In this document: positions 1-6,241 of the stretch, one piece after another
How positions within the stretch are numbered: the first letter of the stretch is position 1
Layout: the number at the start of each line of letters is the position of its first letter
Assembly: GCA_035648595.1 (NCBI GenBank)
Contig: DASRLH010000161.1
Span: 1 to 8,275 of the forward strand
DNA: 8,275 nucleotides
Direction of reading: 5' to 3'
Source of the DNA: RYN-428 sp035648595
GTDB lineage: Bacteria; Planctomycetota; Phycisphaerae; Tepidisphaerales; Tepidisphaeraceae
Notes under the pieces: generated by a model
Told to the model about the DNA's origin: nothing
What the model saw: the letters and a program-made list of their open reading frames with translations, nothing else
Databases searched by the model: none
Program-made: the position numbers and the translations under genes

Positions 1-2
1 TG

Positions 3-125
3 AACAAGCTCAAACGCTGGCAACCCAAGAAACCAAATGGAAAGAATCTCAACGTCGGCATTCGACTCAAGCAGCAAATGTGCGGATGGAGCCGGGAAAG
101 CCTGATTCAGGCCCTATCGGCCTAA
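3..125 (+). CDS. Possible C-terminal fragment of an unidentified protein
   Basis: Frame 3 is open from the window edge to a TAA at 123-125, giving 40 residues rich in Lys, Arg and Gln and ending RESLIQALSA. Third codon positions are mostly G or C, and clearly more so than in the competing frame 2, which is also open (2-172) but AT-rich at its third positions. That is the only argument for coding. I do not recognise a family. If real, it is the tail of a gene starting outside the window on the same strand as the SUMF1-fold gene, with about 140 bases between them. It could equally be non-coding. Confidence 0.35.
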   Translation, partial: NKLKRWQPKKPNGKNLNVGIRLKQQMCGWSRESLIQALSA

Positions 126-265
126 ATGCGATAGCCCTGGCTAAACGCCCGCCCCCGCGCGGCGTATTTTGAATAACTCGCCTTGCATGGGTACGATGGG
201 GCCTTGGCGAGGCCGGCGCAAGCCGCGCCGCTTTCGATTCCGTTTCTCGGCGTGAAAGGAACTTG

Positions 266-1465
266 GTGACTCTCAAGATGTTTGGCCTATTGCGTTTTCG
301 TTTGACCCGCGCGGCCCTGCTGGCGGCCGCGCCGCTGATGATCGCATCATTGGGAAACGGCGCGGCGCTGGGGCAGGCGACCCCCGCCGTAGCGGACGCC
401 GGCGCTGCTTCAACTCCGTCGGCACGGCAGGAGCCGGGCGGCGGCGCGAGGGGCTTCGCACAGAAAATCCCCGGCTCCGATGTTTCGTTCGATATGGCGG
501 CGATTCCCGCCGGCGCCTTCAGCATGGGCAGCCCCGCTTCCGAATCGGGCCGCCATAAGGACGAGGGGCCGCAATTCAAGGTGGAGGTCGATGGCTTCTA
601 CATGGAAACCACCGCCGTCACCTGGGATGAATACATCCTGTATCTGAACAATTATAACAAGCTGGCCAAGGACGGGGCGCCGCGCGTGCCGCGCGACAAG
701 TGGGCCGATGCAGTGACATATCCCACGCCGATGTACGAGCTGGAGGCCGGGCCTGCGTTGGATCGGATGGGGAGGCCGGGCAAATTTCCCGCAGTGATCA
801 TGTCGCAATACGCGGCCCGCCAATACACCAAATGGCTGAGCAAAAAAACCGGCCGCTTCTATCGCCTGCCGACCGAGGCCGAGTGGGAGTATGCCTGCCG
901 GGCCGGTACGACCACCGCGTATCCCTTTGGCGACGACATCGGCAAGGATGGCGCGACGTTGAAGCAATACTCCTGGTACGTCGATGATTCCAACCTCAGT
1001 GACGGCGACCCCGGCTATCGCCGGGTTGGCACCAAGAAGCCGAATCAATGGGGCCTGTACGACATGAACGGCAACGTCGCCAACTGGGTGATCGACGGGT
1101 ACGACGCCAACTGGTACCAACATTTCGCCGGCAAGACCGTCAATTGGCGCGATGCGATCAACTGGCCCACGAAGCAATACCCGCGCTGCTTTCGCGGCGG
1201 CGCGTACGACATGGAGGCCGAGGACTGCCGATCCGCGTCGCGGCATCATTCCGACAAGGAGATGAACAACAAGGATCCGCAACTGCCGCGAAGCCCCCAC
1301 TGGCTGACCGCCGGCTTTAACCTGGGCTTTCGCGTGGTCTCGCCATTGAAGGAACCCAGCGACGCCGAACAGCACAAATTCTGGGACGTGGATGATCCCT
1401 ACACCGCCAAGGTGCTTGAGCGCGATCGGGAAATCCGGGAAATCATTCCGCCTTTGAAAAAGTAA
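266..1465 (+). CDS. Secreted SUMF1/formylglycine-generating-enzyme-fold protein
   Basis: Predicted protein of 399 residues. The GTG at 266 is preferred because AAGGA (256-260) lies 5 nt upstream. The TTG at 263 is too close to that site and the ATG at 278 too far. Residues 1-38 look like a Sec signal peptide: basic start, Ala/Leu-rich core, likely cleavage after ALGQA. The rest is a FGE-sulfatase (SUMF1/EgtB/PvdO) domain. It opens with the IPAGAFSMGS motif and has the signature RLPTEAEWEY (200-209) followed by CRAG. It continues with WGLYDMNGNV (262-271), RGGAY (310-314), CRSASR (321-326) and the terminal GFNLGFR (350-356). In true formylglycine-generating enzymes the catalytic Cys pair follows RGGSY. 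Here that stretch is DMEAED, and Cys321 aligns with the downstream structural position. Sulfatase activation is therefore unlikely; an envelope ligand-binding or other modifying role is possible. No sulfatase gene is visible nearby. Confidence 0.9.
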   Translation: MTLKMFGLLRFRLTRAALLAAAPLMIASLGNGAALGQATPAVADAGAASTPSARQEPGGGARGFAQKIPGSDVSFDMAAIPAGAFSMGSPASESGRHKDEGPQFKVEVDGFYMETTAVTWDEYILYLNNYNKLAKDGAPRVPRDKWADAVTYPTPMYELEAGPALDRMGRPGKFPAVIMSQYAARQYTKWLSKKTGRFYRLPTEAEWEYACRAGTTTAYPFGDDIGKDGATLKQYSWYVDDSNLSDGDPGYRRVGTKKPNQWGLYDMNGNVANWVIDGYDANWYQHFAGKTVNWRDAINWPTKQYPRCFRGGAYDMEAEDCRSASRHHSDKEMNNKDPQLPRSPHWLTAGFNLGFRVVSPLKEPSDAEQHKFWDVDDPYTAKVLERDREIREIIPPLKK

Positions 1466-1760
1466 AACCGTCAGTTGTCAGTTGTGGGTTGTTAGTGGCT
1501 GCCGATGCCGTAAGCTTGTTGGTATCCGGCGAAGGCGTAATACTCGCGGAGCAAGAGCGTTGCCGTATCACGGGCGTCTTGCCCGTGCCGATGGCGCGGT
1601 AGTTGAGGAATCACGGTTTTGCCAAATCACAACGCATTCCGCACGGGCGGGGCGCCCGTGATACGACAAGGCTGCTCGGAATGAAAGCGGATAACGATGA
1701 GTACCTCCAACCAACAACTGACCACTGACAACCCACAACCCCCCAACCCGAGGTGACTTC
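1466..1760. repeat. Nested inverted repeats in the 295-nt gap between the SUMF1-fold and oxidoreductase genes
   Basis: No gene is seen here. The outer arms are 1481-1498 (GTTGTGGGTTGTTAGTGG) and 1722-1739, complementary at 17 of 18 positions. Both are flanked by further CAGTTG/CAACTG-type units (TCAGTTGTCAGTTG at 1471-1484, CCAACAACTGACCACTGAC at 1711-1729). The inner arms are 1564-1588 and 1641-1665, complementary at 22 of 25. Each inner arm is itself a small hairpin with CACGGGC/GCCCGTG stems. The structure lies just past the TAA of the upstream gene and ends about 10 nt before the ribosome-binding site of the next gene, so it could act as terminator or mRNA-end stabiliser. From memory, such units recur between genes in planctomycetes; that is not checked here. 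Confidence 0.8.
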
Positions 1761-3167
1761 ATGTCCGAGACCACACGTCGAAATTTTCTGAAGACCACCG
1801 CGGCCGGCGCGGCGGCGGCGGTGGCGGCCAACAGCTTCATCGCACGATCCGCTTATGCCGCCTCAAACGATGAAACCATCAAGATCGCCCTGATCGGTTG
1901 CGGCGGGCGCGGAAGCGCGGCGTGCTCGCAAGCTCTCAGCACCGCGGGCCCCACCAAACTGATCGCCATGGCCGACGCTTTTGCCGATCAGGCCAAAGGC
2001 TCGCTGGAGAATCTCAAGGTCGAACATCCCGACAAAATCGACGTGAAGGACGATCACATTTTCGTCGGGTTTGATGCGTATCAGAAGGCCATCGACTCGG
2101 GGGCGGATCTGATCATTATCGCGACCCCACCGGGCTTTCGGCCGATTCATTTTGAGTATGCCGTCAAGCAAGGCAAGAACATTTTCGCGGAAAAGCCCGT
2201 GGCGACGGATGCCGGCGGCATCAGGCGCTTTCTCGCCGCCGCCGCCGAATCCAAGAAAAAGGGATTGAAGGTCGGCATCGGGCTGCAACGCCACCACCAA
2301 GCCAATTACATCGAAACCATCAAGCGCATTCATGACGGCGCACTGGGTGATTTGCGCCTGCTGCGCGTCTACTGGAACGGCACCAGCCCGTGGGTGCGTC
2401 AGCGCTCGCAATATGTGGAGCAAAAGCTCAAGAATCATCTGCCGCCGCTGACCGAAATGGAATACCAGATGCGCAACTGGTACTATTTCGTCTGGCTCTG
2501 CGGCGATCACATCGTCGAGCAGCACATTCACAACCTGGACGTGGCCAACTGGATCATGAAAGGCCACCCGGTCGAGGCGCAGGGCGTGGGCGGGCGACAG
2601 GTACGCACCGGGATCGACAACGGCGAAATCTACGATCACCACATGATCGAGTACACCTACGCCGACGGCACCAAGTGCCTCAGTGAATGCCGGCATCAGG
2701 AAAACACCTTCCAGAGCGTTTCCGAGCACGCGCACGGCGTAAAAGCCTTGGCGGACGTCGGCGGCGGCCGTTTCTTCGAGCCGGGCTCCAAGGGAAAACA
2801 AATCTGGCGCTACGAAGGGCACTACAAGGATCCATATCAGGTCGAGCATGACGACCTGGCCCATGCCATTCGCAACGATTTGCCCTACAACGAAGCCGAG
2901 CGCGGCGCCCACAGTACGTTCACGGCGATCATGGGCCGCATGTGCAGCTACAGCGGCAACGTGATCAGGTGGGATGATGCGATCAACGCGCAGGTCAGCG
3001 TGATGCCCGAAAAATACGCCTTTGACGCCAACCCCCCGAGCATGCCGGATAAGAACGGCCATTACCCCATCGCCATGCCCGGAGAATCGGGAGACGAGTT
3101 CGTCTGGCAACGCGCCAACAAGGAAATCATCGCGTGGGCGAACAATCATAAACCTGGAAGAGGGTAA
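1761..3167 (+). CDS. Tat-exported Gfo/Idh/MocA-family oxidoreductase
   Basis: Predicted protein of 468 residues, starting at ATG 1761 with GAGGTG (1750-1755) five bases upstream. The N-terminus carries a twin-arginine signal (TTRRNFLK, residues 4-11), then an Ala-rich hydrophobic stretch and an AYA cleavage site near residue 33. This implies export in folded form, presumably with its NAD(P) cofactor bound. The mature part opens with a Rossmann fold: IKIALIGCGGRG, glycine motif at 46-51. The family EKP motif is at 144-146, with Lys145 the usual catalytic or cofactor-contacting lysine. The C-terminal substrate domain contains DHIVEQHIHNLD (249-260), typical of the long planctomycete members. 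Proteins of this family oxidise, reduce or epimerise sugars and inositols. The substrate cannot be read from the sequence. Length and motifs look complete, with no sign of frameshift. The gene is about 295 nt from its upstream neighbour and probably has its own promoter. Confidence 0.93.
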   Translation: MSETTRRNFLKTTAAGAAAAVAANSFIARSAYAASNDETIKIALIGCGGRGSAACSQALSTAGPTKLIAMADAFADQAKGSLENLKVEHPDKIDVKDDHIFVGFDAYQKAIDSGADLIIIATPPGFRPIHFEYAVKQGKNIFAEKPVATDAGGIRRFLAAAAESKKKGLKVGIGLQRHHQANYIETIKRIHDGALGDLRLLRVYWNGTSPWVRQRSQYVEQKLKNHLPPLTEMEYQMRNWYYFVWLCGDHIVEQHIHNLDVANWIMKGHPVEAQGVGGRQVRTGIDNGEIYDHHMIEYTYADGTKCLSECRHQENTFQSVSEHAHGVKALADVGGGRFFEPGSKGKQIWRYEGHYKDPYQVEHDDLAHAIRNDLPYNEAERGAHSTFTAIMGRMCSYSGNVIRWDDAINAQVSVMPEKYAFDANPPSMPDKNGHYPIAMPGESGDEFVWQRANKEIIAWANNHKPGRG

Positions 3168-3191
3168 ACAACGCCAACGCCAAAAACAGCC

Positions 3192-3425
3192 TTAACCACG
3201 ATGGCACTCGGCGCAGGCTGCGCCCACAACCCAAGTGAAGGGTGAAAATCCGAAATCCGAAGCACGAAATCCGAAACAAATTCAAAAGCAAGAAAAGCGG
3301 AAAATTCAAAACGCGCGTCCGGGCTCTTCTTGTTTTTGAAATTTCTCCCTTTGAAATTTTGAGCTTGTTTCGGATTTCGGGCTTCGGATTTCGGATTTTC
3401 CTCCGCTTCGTGCCTTCGTGGTTAA
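3192..3425. repeat. Compound palindromic repeat, copy 1 (CCGAAATCC family with CCACGA outer arms)
   Basis: A nested inverted repeat of about 234 nt fills most of the gap before the cytochrome gene. Outer arms TTAACCACGATGGCAC (3192-3207) and its near-complement (3410-3425) match at 15 of 16. A GC-rich hairpin follows at 3210-3224 (GGCGCA, loop GGC, TGCGCC). The inner arms 3245-3279 and 3365-3399 match at 34 of 35 and contain three ATCCGAA units each. Weaker pairing continues inward to a 21-nt loop at 3312-3332. The left inner arm is identical over 44 nt (3243-3286) to copy 2 (3976-4019). Out-of-frame translation of such repeats gives low-complexity peptides, so gene starts placed inside it are unreliable. 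Confidence 0.9.
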
Positions 3426-3444
3426 TTTTCTCCGTATGTATTGC

Positions 3445-3450
3445 GAAAGG
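3445..3450 (+). promoter_or_regulatory. Ribosome-binding site that fixes the cytochrome start
   Basis: GAAAGG lies 7 nt before ATG 3458. It supports this start over longer in-frame starts that would run through the palindromic repeat upstream. Confidence 0.65.
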
Positions 3451-3457
3451 GTTGAAC

Positions 3458-3940
3458 ATGCTGCTCCATCGTTTTCGGGTTGTGAGTTTGTTGCTGATCG
3501 CGGCGTTTCTTGCCGCCCCGCTTTGCTTTACCGGGGGCGTGCGCGCGGAAGAGAAAAAGAAGAAGACGGAACTGAACAAGAAGATGGAGGTGATGGACGA
3601 GGGGATGAAAAAACTCAAGCGCACGCTGCGCCGGCCGGCGGATGATGCCCAGTCGCTGAAGGTGATCGCCCAGGTGATTGAGGCGGCAACCGCCGCCAGG
3701 GACATGGTGCCCGCCAAGGCCGCCTCAATGCCACAGGCGGACCGCAAGAAATTCATCGACGAATATCAAAAGGGCATGACCCAATTGATCGCCACCATGG
3801 GCCAGATGAAGGACGCCGTCACCGCCGGCGACAACAAAAAAGCGATGGCGCTTCACAAGTCGCTCAAGACCCAGGAGGAAGACGGCCACGACAAGTTCAT
3901 GGAAAGCGACGACAAACCTGATGATAAGAACGAGAAATGA
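3458..3940 (+). CDS. Secreted cytochrome b562-family protein
   Basis: Predicted protein of 160 residues. The ATG at 3458 is chosen because GAAAGG (3445-3450) is 7 nt upstream and a signal peptide follows at once. The same frame stays open back to 3242, but that stretch is pure repeat sequence. Residues 1-30 form a Sec signal peptide with likely cleavage at VRA-EE. The mature part is strongly charged and helical, as expected for a four-helix bundle. Met43 in KKMEVMDEGMKK matches the position of the axial Met7 of E. coli cytochrome b562, and His144 in EEDGHDKF matches the C-terminal axial His102. The spacing between the two is about that of the family. These suggest a periplasmic heme b protein, though heme binding is inferred. 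The tail after His144 is unusually acidic and lysine-rich. The gene stands alone between two copies of the same palindromic repeat and is convergent with greA. Confidence 0.72.
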   Translation: MLLHRFRVVSLLLIAAFLAAPLCFTGGVRAEEKKKKTELNKKMEVMDEGMKKLKRTLRRPADDAQSLKVIAQVIEAATAARDMVPAKAASMPQADRKKFIDEYQKGMTQLIATMGQMKDAVTAGDNKKAMALHKSLKTQEEDGHDKFMESDDKPDDKNEK

Positions 3941-3975
3941 ATTGCGCAAGCCGCGCTCATGGTGCAAGTAAGCGC

Positions 3976-4130
3976 TGAAAATCCGAAATCCGAAGCACGA
4001 AATCCGAAACAAATTCAAATCAAGAAAAGCGGAAAATTCAAAGGGCGCGTCCGTCGCCGCTTTTTTTGAATTTTCTTCCTTTGGAGTTTGAGCTTGTTTC
4101 GGATTTCGTGCTTCGGATTTCGGATTTTTC
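3976..4130. repeat. Palindromic repeat, copy 2 (CCGAAATCC family)
   Basis: A perfect 35-bp inverted repeat has arms at 3978-4012 and 4094-4128, with an 81-nt interior. The interior pairs weakly further in (AAAATTCAAA against TTTGAATTTT). It shares 44 identical bases on its left side with copy 1, plus the loop motif GCGCGTCCG, and lies in the same orientation about 730 nt away. The CCACGA outer arms of copy 1 are absent or degenerate here. It occupies the gap between the convergent cytochrome and greA genes. Its stem is followed by TTTTTC on the + strand, so it may serve as a terminator for either gene. Confidence 0.9.
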
Positions 4131-4171
4131 ACCGCTCTCTTCGCGGTTTAATCCTGCATTTCCCCCGCCGT

Positions 4172-4642
4172 TCACTGCATGATTTCCAGGATTTTGAATT
4201 CGGTGGTTCCGCGCGGGGCCTTGACGCGGACGGTCTCTCCGACGCGGGCCTTCATCAGCGCGTCGCCCATGGGGCCGCTGGCGGAGACGGGAATGATGTC
4301 GCTGCCCGGCGACGCGGTTTGCGCTTCCCCGACGATGCGCACCAGCAGCTCGGTGTCATCGCTCAGGTCAAGCAGTTTCACCGTATGGCCAAGAAAGACG
4401 ACGTCGTCGGGCAGGTTGTCGTTTCCGACCACCGCAACATTCCTGATCTTTGCCTCAAGCTCGGCCAACTGCTTTTGGATGCTGCGGTTCTCTTCCTTGG
4501 CGAAGTGATACTCGGCATTCTCCGACAAATCGCCCAGCGCGGCGGCCCTGCGGATCCGCTCCTGCACGTCAATCTGTGACTTGAAGAGTTCTTCCCGCTT
4601 TTTTTCCAGTTCCACCTTCTCGGCGGCGCTAACCATCTGCAT
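4172..4642 (-). CDS. greA: Transcription elongation factor GreA
   Basis: Predicted protein of 156 residues, against 158 for E. coli GreA. The start at 4642 has GGAG 7 nt upstream on the minus strand; a second Met two codons later is less well placed. Residues 5 to about 75 form the N-terminal antiparallel coiled coil. The tip motif GDLSENAEYHFAKEE starts at Gly37; Asp38 and Glu41 match the two acidic residues that reach through the RNA polymerase secondary channel and help position Mg2+ for transcript cleavage. Residues from about 80 onward form the C-terminal FKBP-like domain, including the conserved VSASGPMGDALM-like region (GrpMGxALl type). The protein rescues backtracked RNA polymerase in the cytoplasm. 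The gene is monocistronic in view, convergent with the cytochrome gene and divergent from prfB. Confidence 0.95.
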   Translation of the reverse strand: MQMVSAAEKVELEKKREELFKSQIDVQERIRRAAALGDLSENAEYHFAKEENRSIQKQLAELEAKIRNVAVVGNDNLPDDVVFLGHTVKLLDLSDDTELLVRIVGEAQTASPGSDIIPVSASGPMGDALMKARVGETVRVKAPRGTTEFKILEIMQ

Positions 4643-4724
4643 GAAACGGCTCCCCGGGCGCCCGCGGCGCCCACAGGTAAAAGTTCGAAAGCCAACGCGG
4701 CCCTGCCGCGCTTATAAACGCGAA

Positions 4725-4748
4725 CCACCGCGCGATCTTGCGCGGTGG
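4725..4748 (-). other. Perfect 9-bp hairpin in the greA leader
   Basis: CCACCGCGC (4725-4733) and GCGCGGTGG (4740-4748) are perfect complements around a 6-nt loop. It lies 83 nt upstream of the greA start and downstream of the proposed promoter, so it would be part of the 5' leader RNA. No T-run follows on the minus strand, which argues against a simple terminator. Confidence 0.6.
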
Positions 4749-4767
4749 CCGGTGCTTTCACACCATC

Positions 4768-4795
4768 ATCATATCCGACGCGGCGGGGTTGACAA
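4768..4795 (-). promoter_or_regulatory. Candidate sigma-70-type promoter of greA
   Basis: On the minus strand TTGTCA (4790-4795) is a 5/6 match to the -35 consensus. A 16-nt spacer follows, then TATGAT (4768-4773), a 5/6 match to the -10 consensus. Transcription would begin near 4760 and leave a leader of about 120 nt containing the 9-bp hairpin. The assignment rests on consensus match only. Confidence 0.5.
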
Positions 4796-4911
4796 TGTTA
4801 GGAAGCCGGAAAAATACCGGGGAAAACATCGGAGGACGGGCGCGTAAAATGGCTGACTCCGCCTCCCCGCTCAAGCGCCAATCCCATGCCCCCAATACGC
4901 CCTTGCAGAAA

Positions 4912-4965
4912 AAACGCGGCGGGGACGCCGCATCTACGTAGAAGCGACGTCCTCGTCGCTTTTGG
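4912..4965. repeat. 54-nt double-hairpin repeat, copy 1
   Basis: It contains GCGGCG-GGGA-CGCCGC (6-bp stem, 4916-4931) followed by AAGCGACG-TCCT-CGTCGCTT (8-bp stem, 4942-4961) and a short T-run. It matches copy 2 at 51 of 54 positions. The second hairpin plus TTTT resembles a weak rho-independent terminator on the + strand. Confidence 0.85.
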
Positions 4966-4990
4966 GAGGGCTGCCGCGCCCGTGGCGAAG

Positions 4991-5044
4991 AAACGCGGCG
5001 GGGACGCCGCGTTTGCGTAGAAGCGACGTCCTCGTCGCTTTTGG
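4991..5044. repeat. 54-nt double-hairpin repeat, copy 2
   Basis: Second copy, 79 nt downstream of the first in the same orientation. Its first hairpin is longer than in copy 1: AAACGCGGCG (4991-5000) pairs perfectly with CGCCGCGTTT (5005-5014) around GGGA. The three differences from copy 1 all lie in or just after the right arm of this stem. The second hairpin (5021-5040) is identical to copy 1. It ends about 36 nt before the proposed prfB -35 box. Confidence 0.85.
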
Positions 5045-5080
5045 AAGCGCTGCGCCGGTGAAGCCCGCCGGCACCGTCCT

Positions 5081-5108
5081 TTGCCAACGGTGTCATTTCT
5101 GCTACCTT
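5081..5108 (+). promoter_or_regulatory. Candidate prfB promoter placing the transcript start at or next to the ATG
   Basis: TTGCCA (5081-5086, 5/6 to the -35 consensus), a 16-nt spacer, and TACCTT (5103-5108, 3/6 to the -10 consensus). The expected start, about 7 nt past the -10 box, falls at 5115-5116, the position of the prfB ATG. No Shine-Dalgarno sequence is visible before that ATG. The -10 match is weak. Confidence 0.3.
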
Positions 5109-5115
5109 AACCCGC

Positions 5116-6241
5116 ATGATTCACGACAACCTCCCGCAATCCATTCAAACCCTCTCGGCCCGGATCATAGCGATCCGGGACTCTCTTTGACGTGCCGGCC
5201 CGGCTGATACGACGCAAGGAACTTGAAGCCAAGATGGGTGAGGCGGGCTTCTGGGATCACCAGGAGTCGGCCAAGGCCATTGTCTCGGAATTGAAGGCCA
5301 TCAAGGCCGCCATCGATCCGGTCGGAGATTTGCTGCGCGCCATCGGCGACGTCAATGCCATGTACGAACTGGGCGCGGAAGCCGGCGATACCGGCACTTT
5401 GGAAGAAGCCGATCGCACGCTGGCCGACCTGGAACGCACCGGCGCGAAGGTCGAGCTACAGGCACTGCTCGACGGCCCAAACGACGCCCGCAATTGCTTC
5501 TTCACCATACAAGCCGGCGCGGGCGGCACCGAGGCGCAGGACTGGTCGGAGATGCTGCTCCGCATGTATCTGTATTTCTTTGAGAATCGCGGCTGGGATG
5601 TCAGCGAAGTGGATCGCCAGTATGGCGAGCAGGCCGGCATCAAGACCGTCACGCTTCACGTCAAAGGCCCCTACACCTTCGGCTATCTCCGCGTCGAGGC
5701 CGGCGTGCATCGCCTGGTGCGGCCAAGCCCATTCAACGCCCAGGGCAAACGCCAGACGAGCTTCGCGGCGGTGAAAGTCGTCCCTGAATACGATGAGGTG
5801 GATACCAAACAGGAAATTCCCGAGGAAGACATCGACTTCGTCGCATTTGTCCGCGCTTCGGGGCCCGGCGGGCAGAATGTGAACAAAGTCGCCTCCGCCG
5901 TCCGCATCACCCACAAGCCCACCGGCATCACTGTTACCTGCTCCGTCGAGCGCAGCCAGCAGCAAAACAAGCGATTGGCCATGAACATTCTCAAGAGCAA
6001 GCTGGAGGCGATGGAGCAGGCCAAACGCGATGATGAGCTTCGCGCCGTGGTCGGCGACATGAAGGAAAACAGCTTTGGCAGCCAGATCCGCAACTACGTG
6101 CTCGACGACCGCCGGGTAAAGGATGTCCGCACCGGCGTCGAAACCAGCAACGTCGAAAGCGTGCTGGATCGCGGCGAGCTTGATCCATTTATCGATGCCG
6201 AGCTTCGGCGCAGGAAGGCGGAGAAGGGGAAGCAGAAATGA
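5116..6241 (+). CDS. prfB: Peptide chain release factor 2, with programmed +1 frameshift
   Basis: The gene is in two frames. ATG 5116 opens a 24-codon frame that ends at TGA 5188-5190. Skipping T5188 at CTT TGA C continues in the +1 frame from 5189 to the TGA at 6239-6241. The joined product is 374 residues (E. coli RF2 has 365) and aligns across the junction, IRDSL-DVPAR against the E. coli LRGYL-DYDAK region. Domain 1 is helical. The stop-codon-reading tripeptide SPF is at 204-206, the mark of RF2 rather than RF1. The GGQ motif that triggers peptidyl-tRNA hydrolysis is at 251-253. The protein releases chains at UGA and UAA on the ribosome. Low RF2 slows reading of the internal UGA and favours the shift, giving autoregulation. 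A caller that ignores frameshifts would start the gene at GTG 5192 and lose 25 residues. Confidence 0.95.
5177..5191 (+). promoter_or_regulatory. prfB +1 recoding site
   Basis: GGGACTCTCTTTGAC contains the canonical slippery CTT (5185-5187) and in-frame TGA followed by C (5188-5191), the weak-termination context known from bacterial prfB. The stimulatory Shine-Dalgarno-like element is poor: only GGGA (5177-5180), 4 nt before CTT, against AGGGGG 3 nt before CTT in E. coli. Confidence 0.9.

Noticed and set aside
2..172. Frame-2 open stretch at the left edge as the coding frame
   Set aside because: Third codon positions are AT-rich and unlike the genes here; frame 3 is the better candidate.
3242..3457. 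In-frame 5' extension of the cytochrome gene, adding about 72 residues
   Set aside because: It is translated palindromic repeat, gives low-complexity basic and aromatic peptide, has no ribosome site, and would bury the signal peptide.
3192..4130. CRISPR-like array or integron cassette
   Set aside because: Only two repeat copies with a full gene between, large palindromes rather than short regular repeats, and no cas or integrase gene.
4088..4579. Plus-strand open frame over greA and similar long antisense frames over the other genes
   Set aside because: Shadows of GC-rich coding sequence; no family motifs, and the real genes on the other strand have clear signatures.
4789..4812. Plus-strand promoter starting with TTGACA at 4789
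   Set aside because: The -35 box is perfect but no acceptable -10 box lies 16-18 nt downstream, and no gene follows for about 300 nt. The minus-strand reading fits better.
5192..6241. prfB as a single-frame gene starting at GTG 5192
   Set aside because: It loses the conserved N-terminus; the CTT TGA C site and the matching upstream 24 codons show a frameshifted gene.
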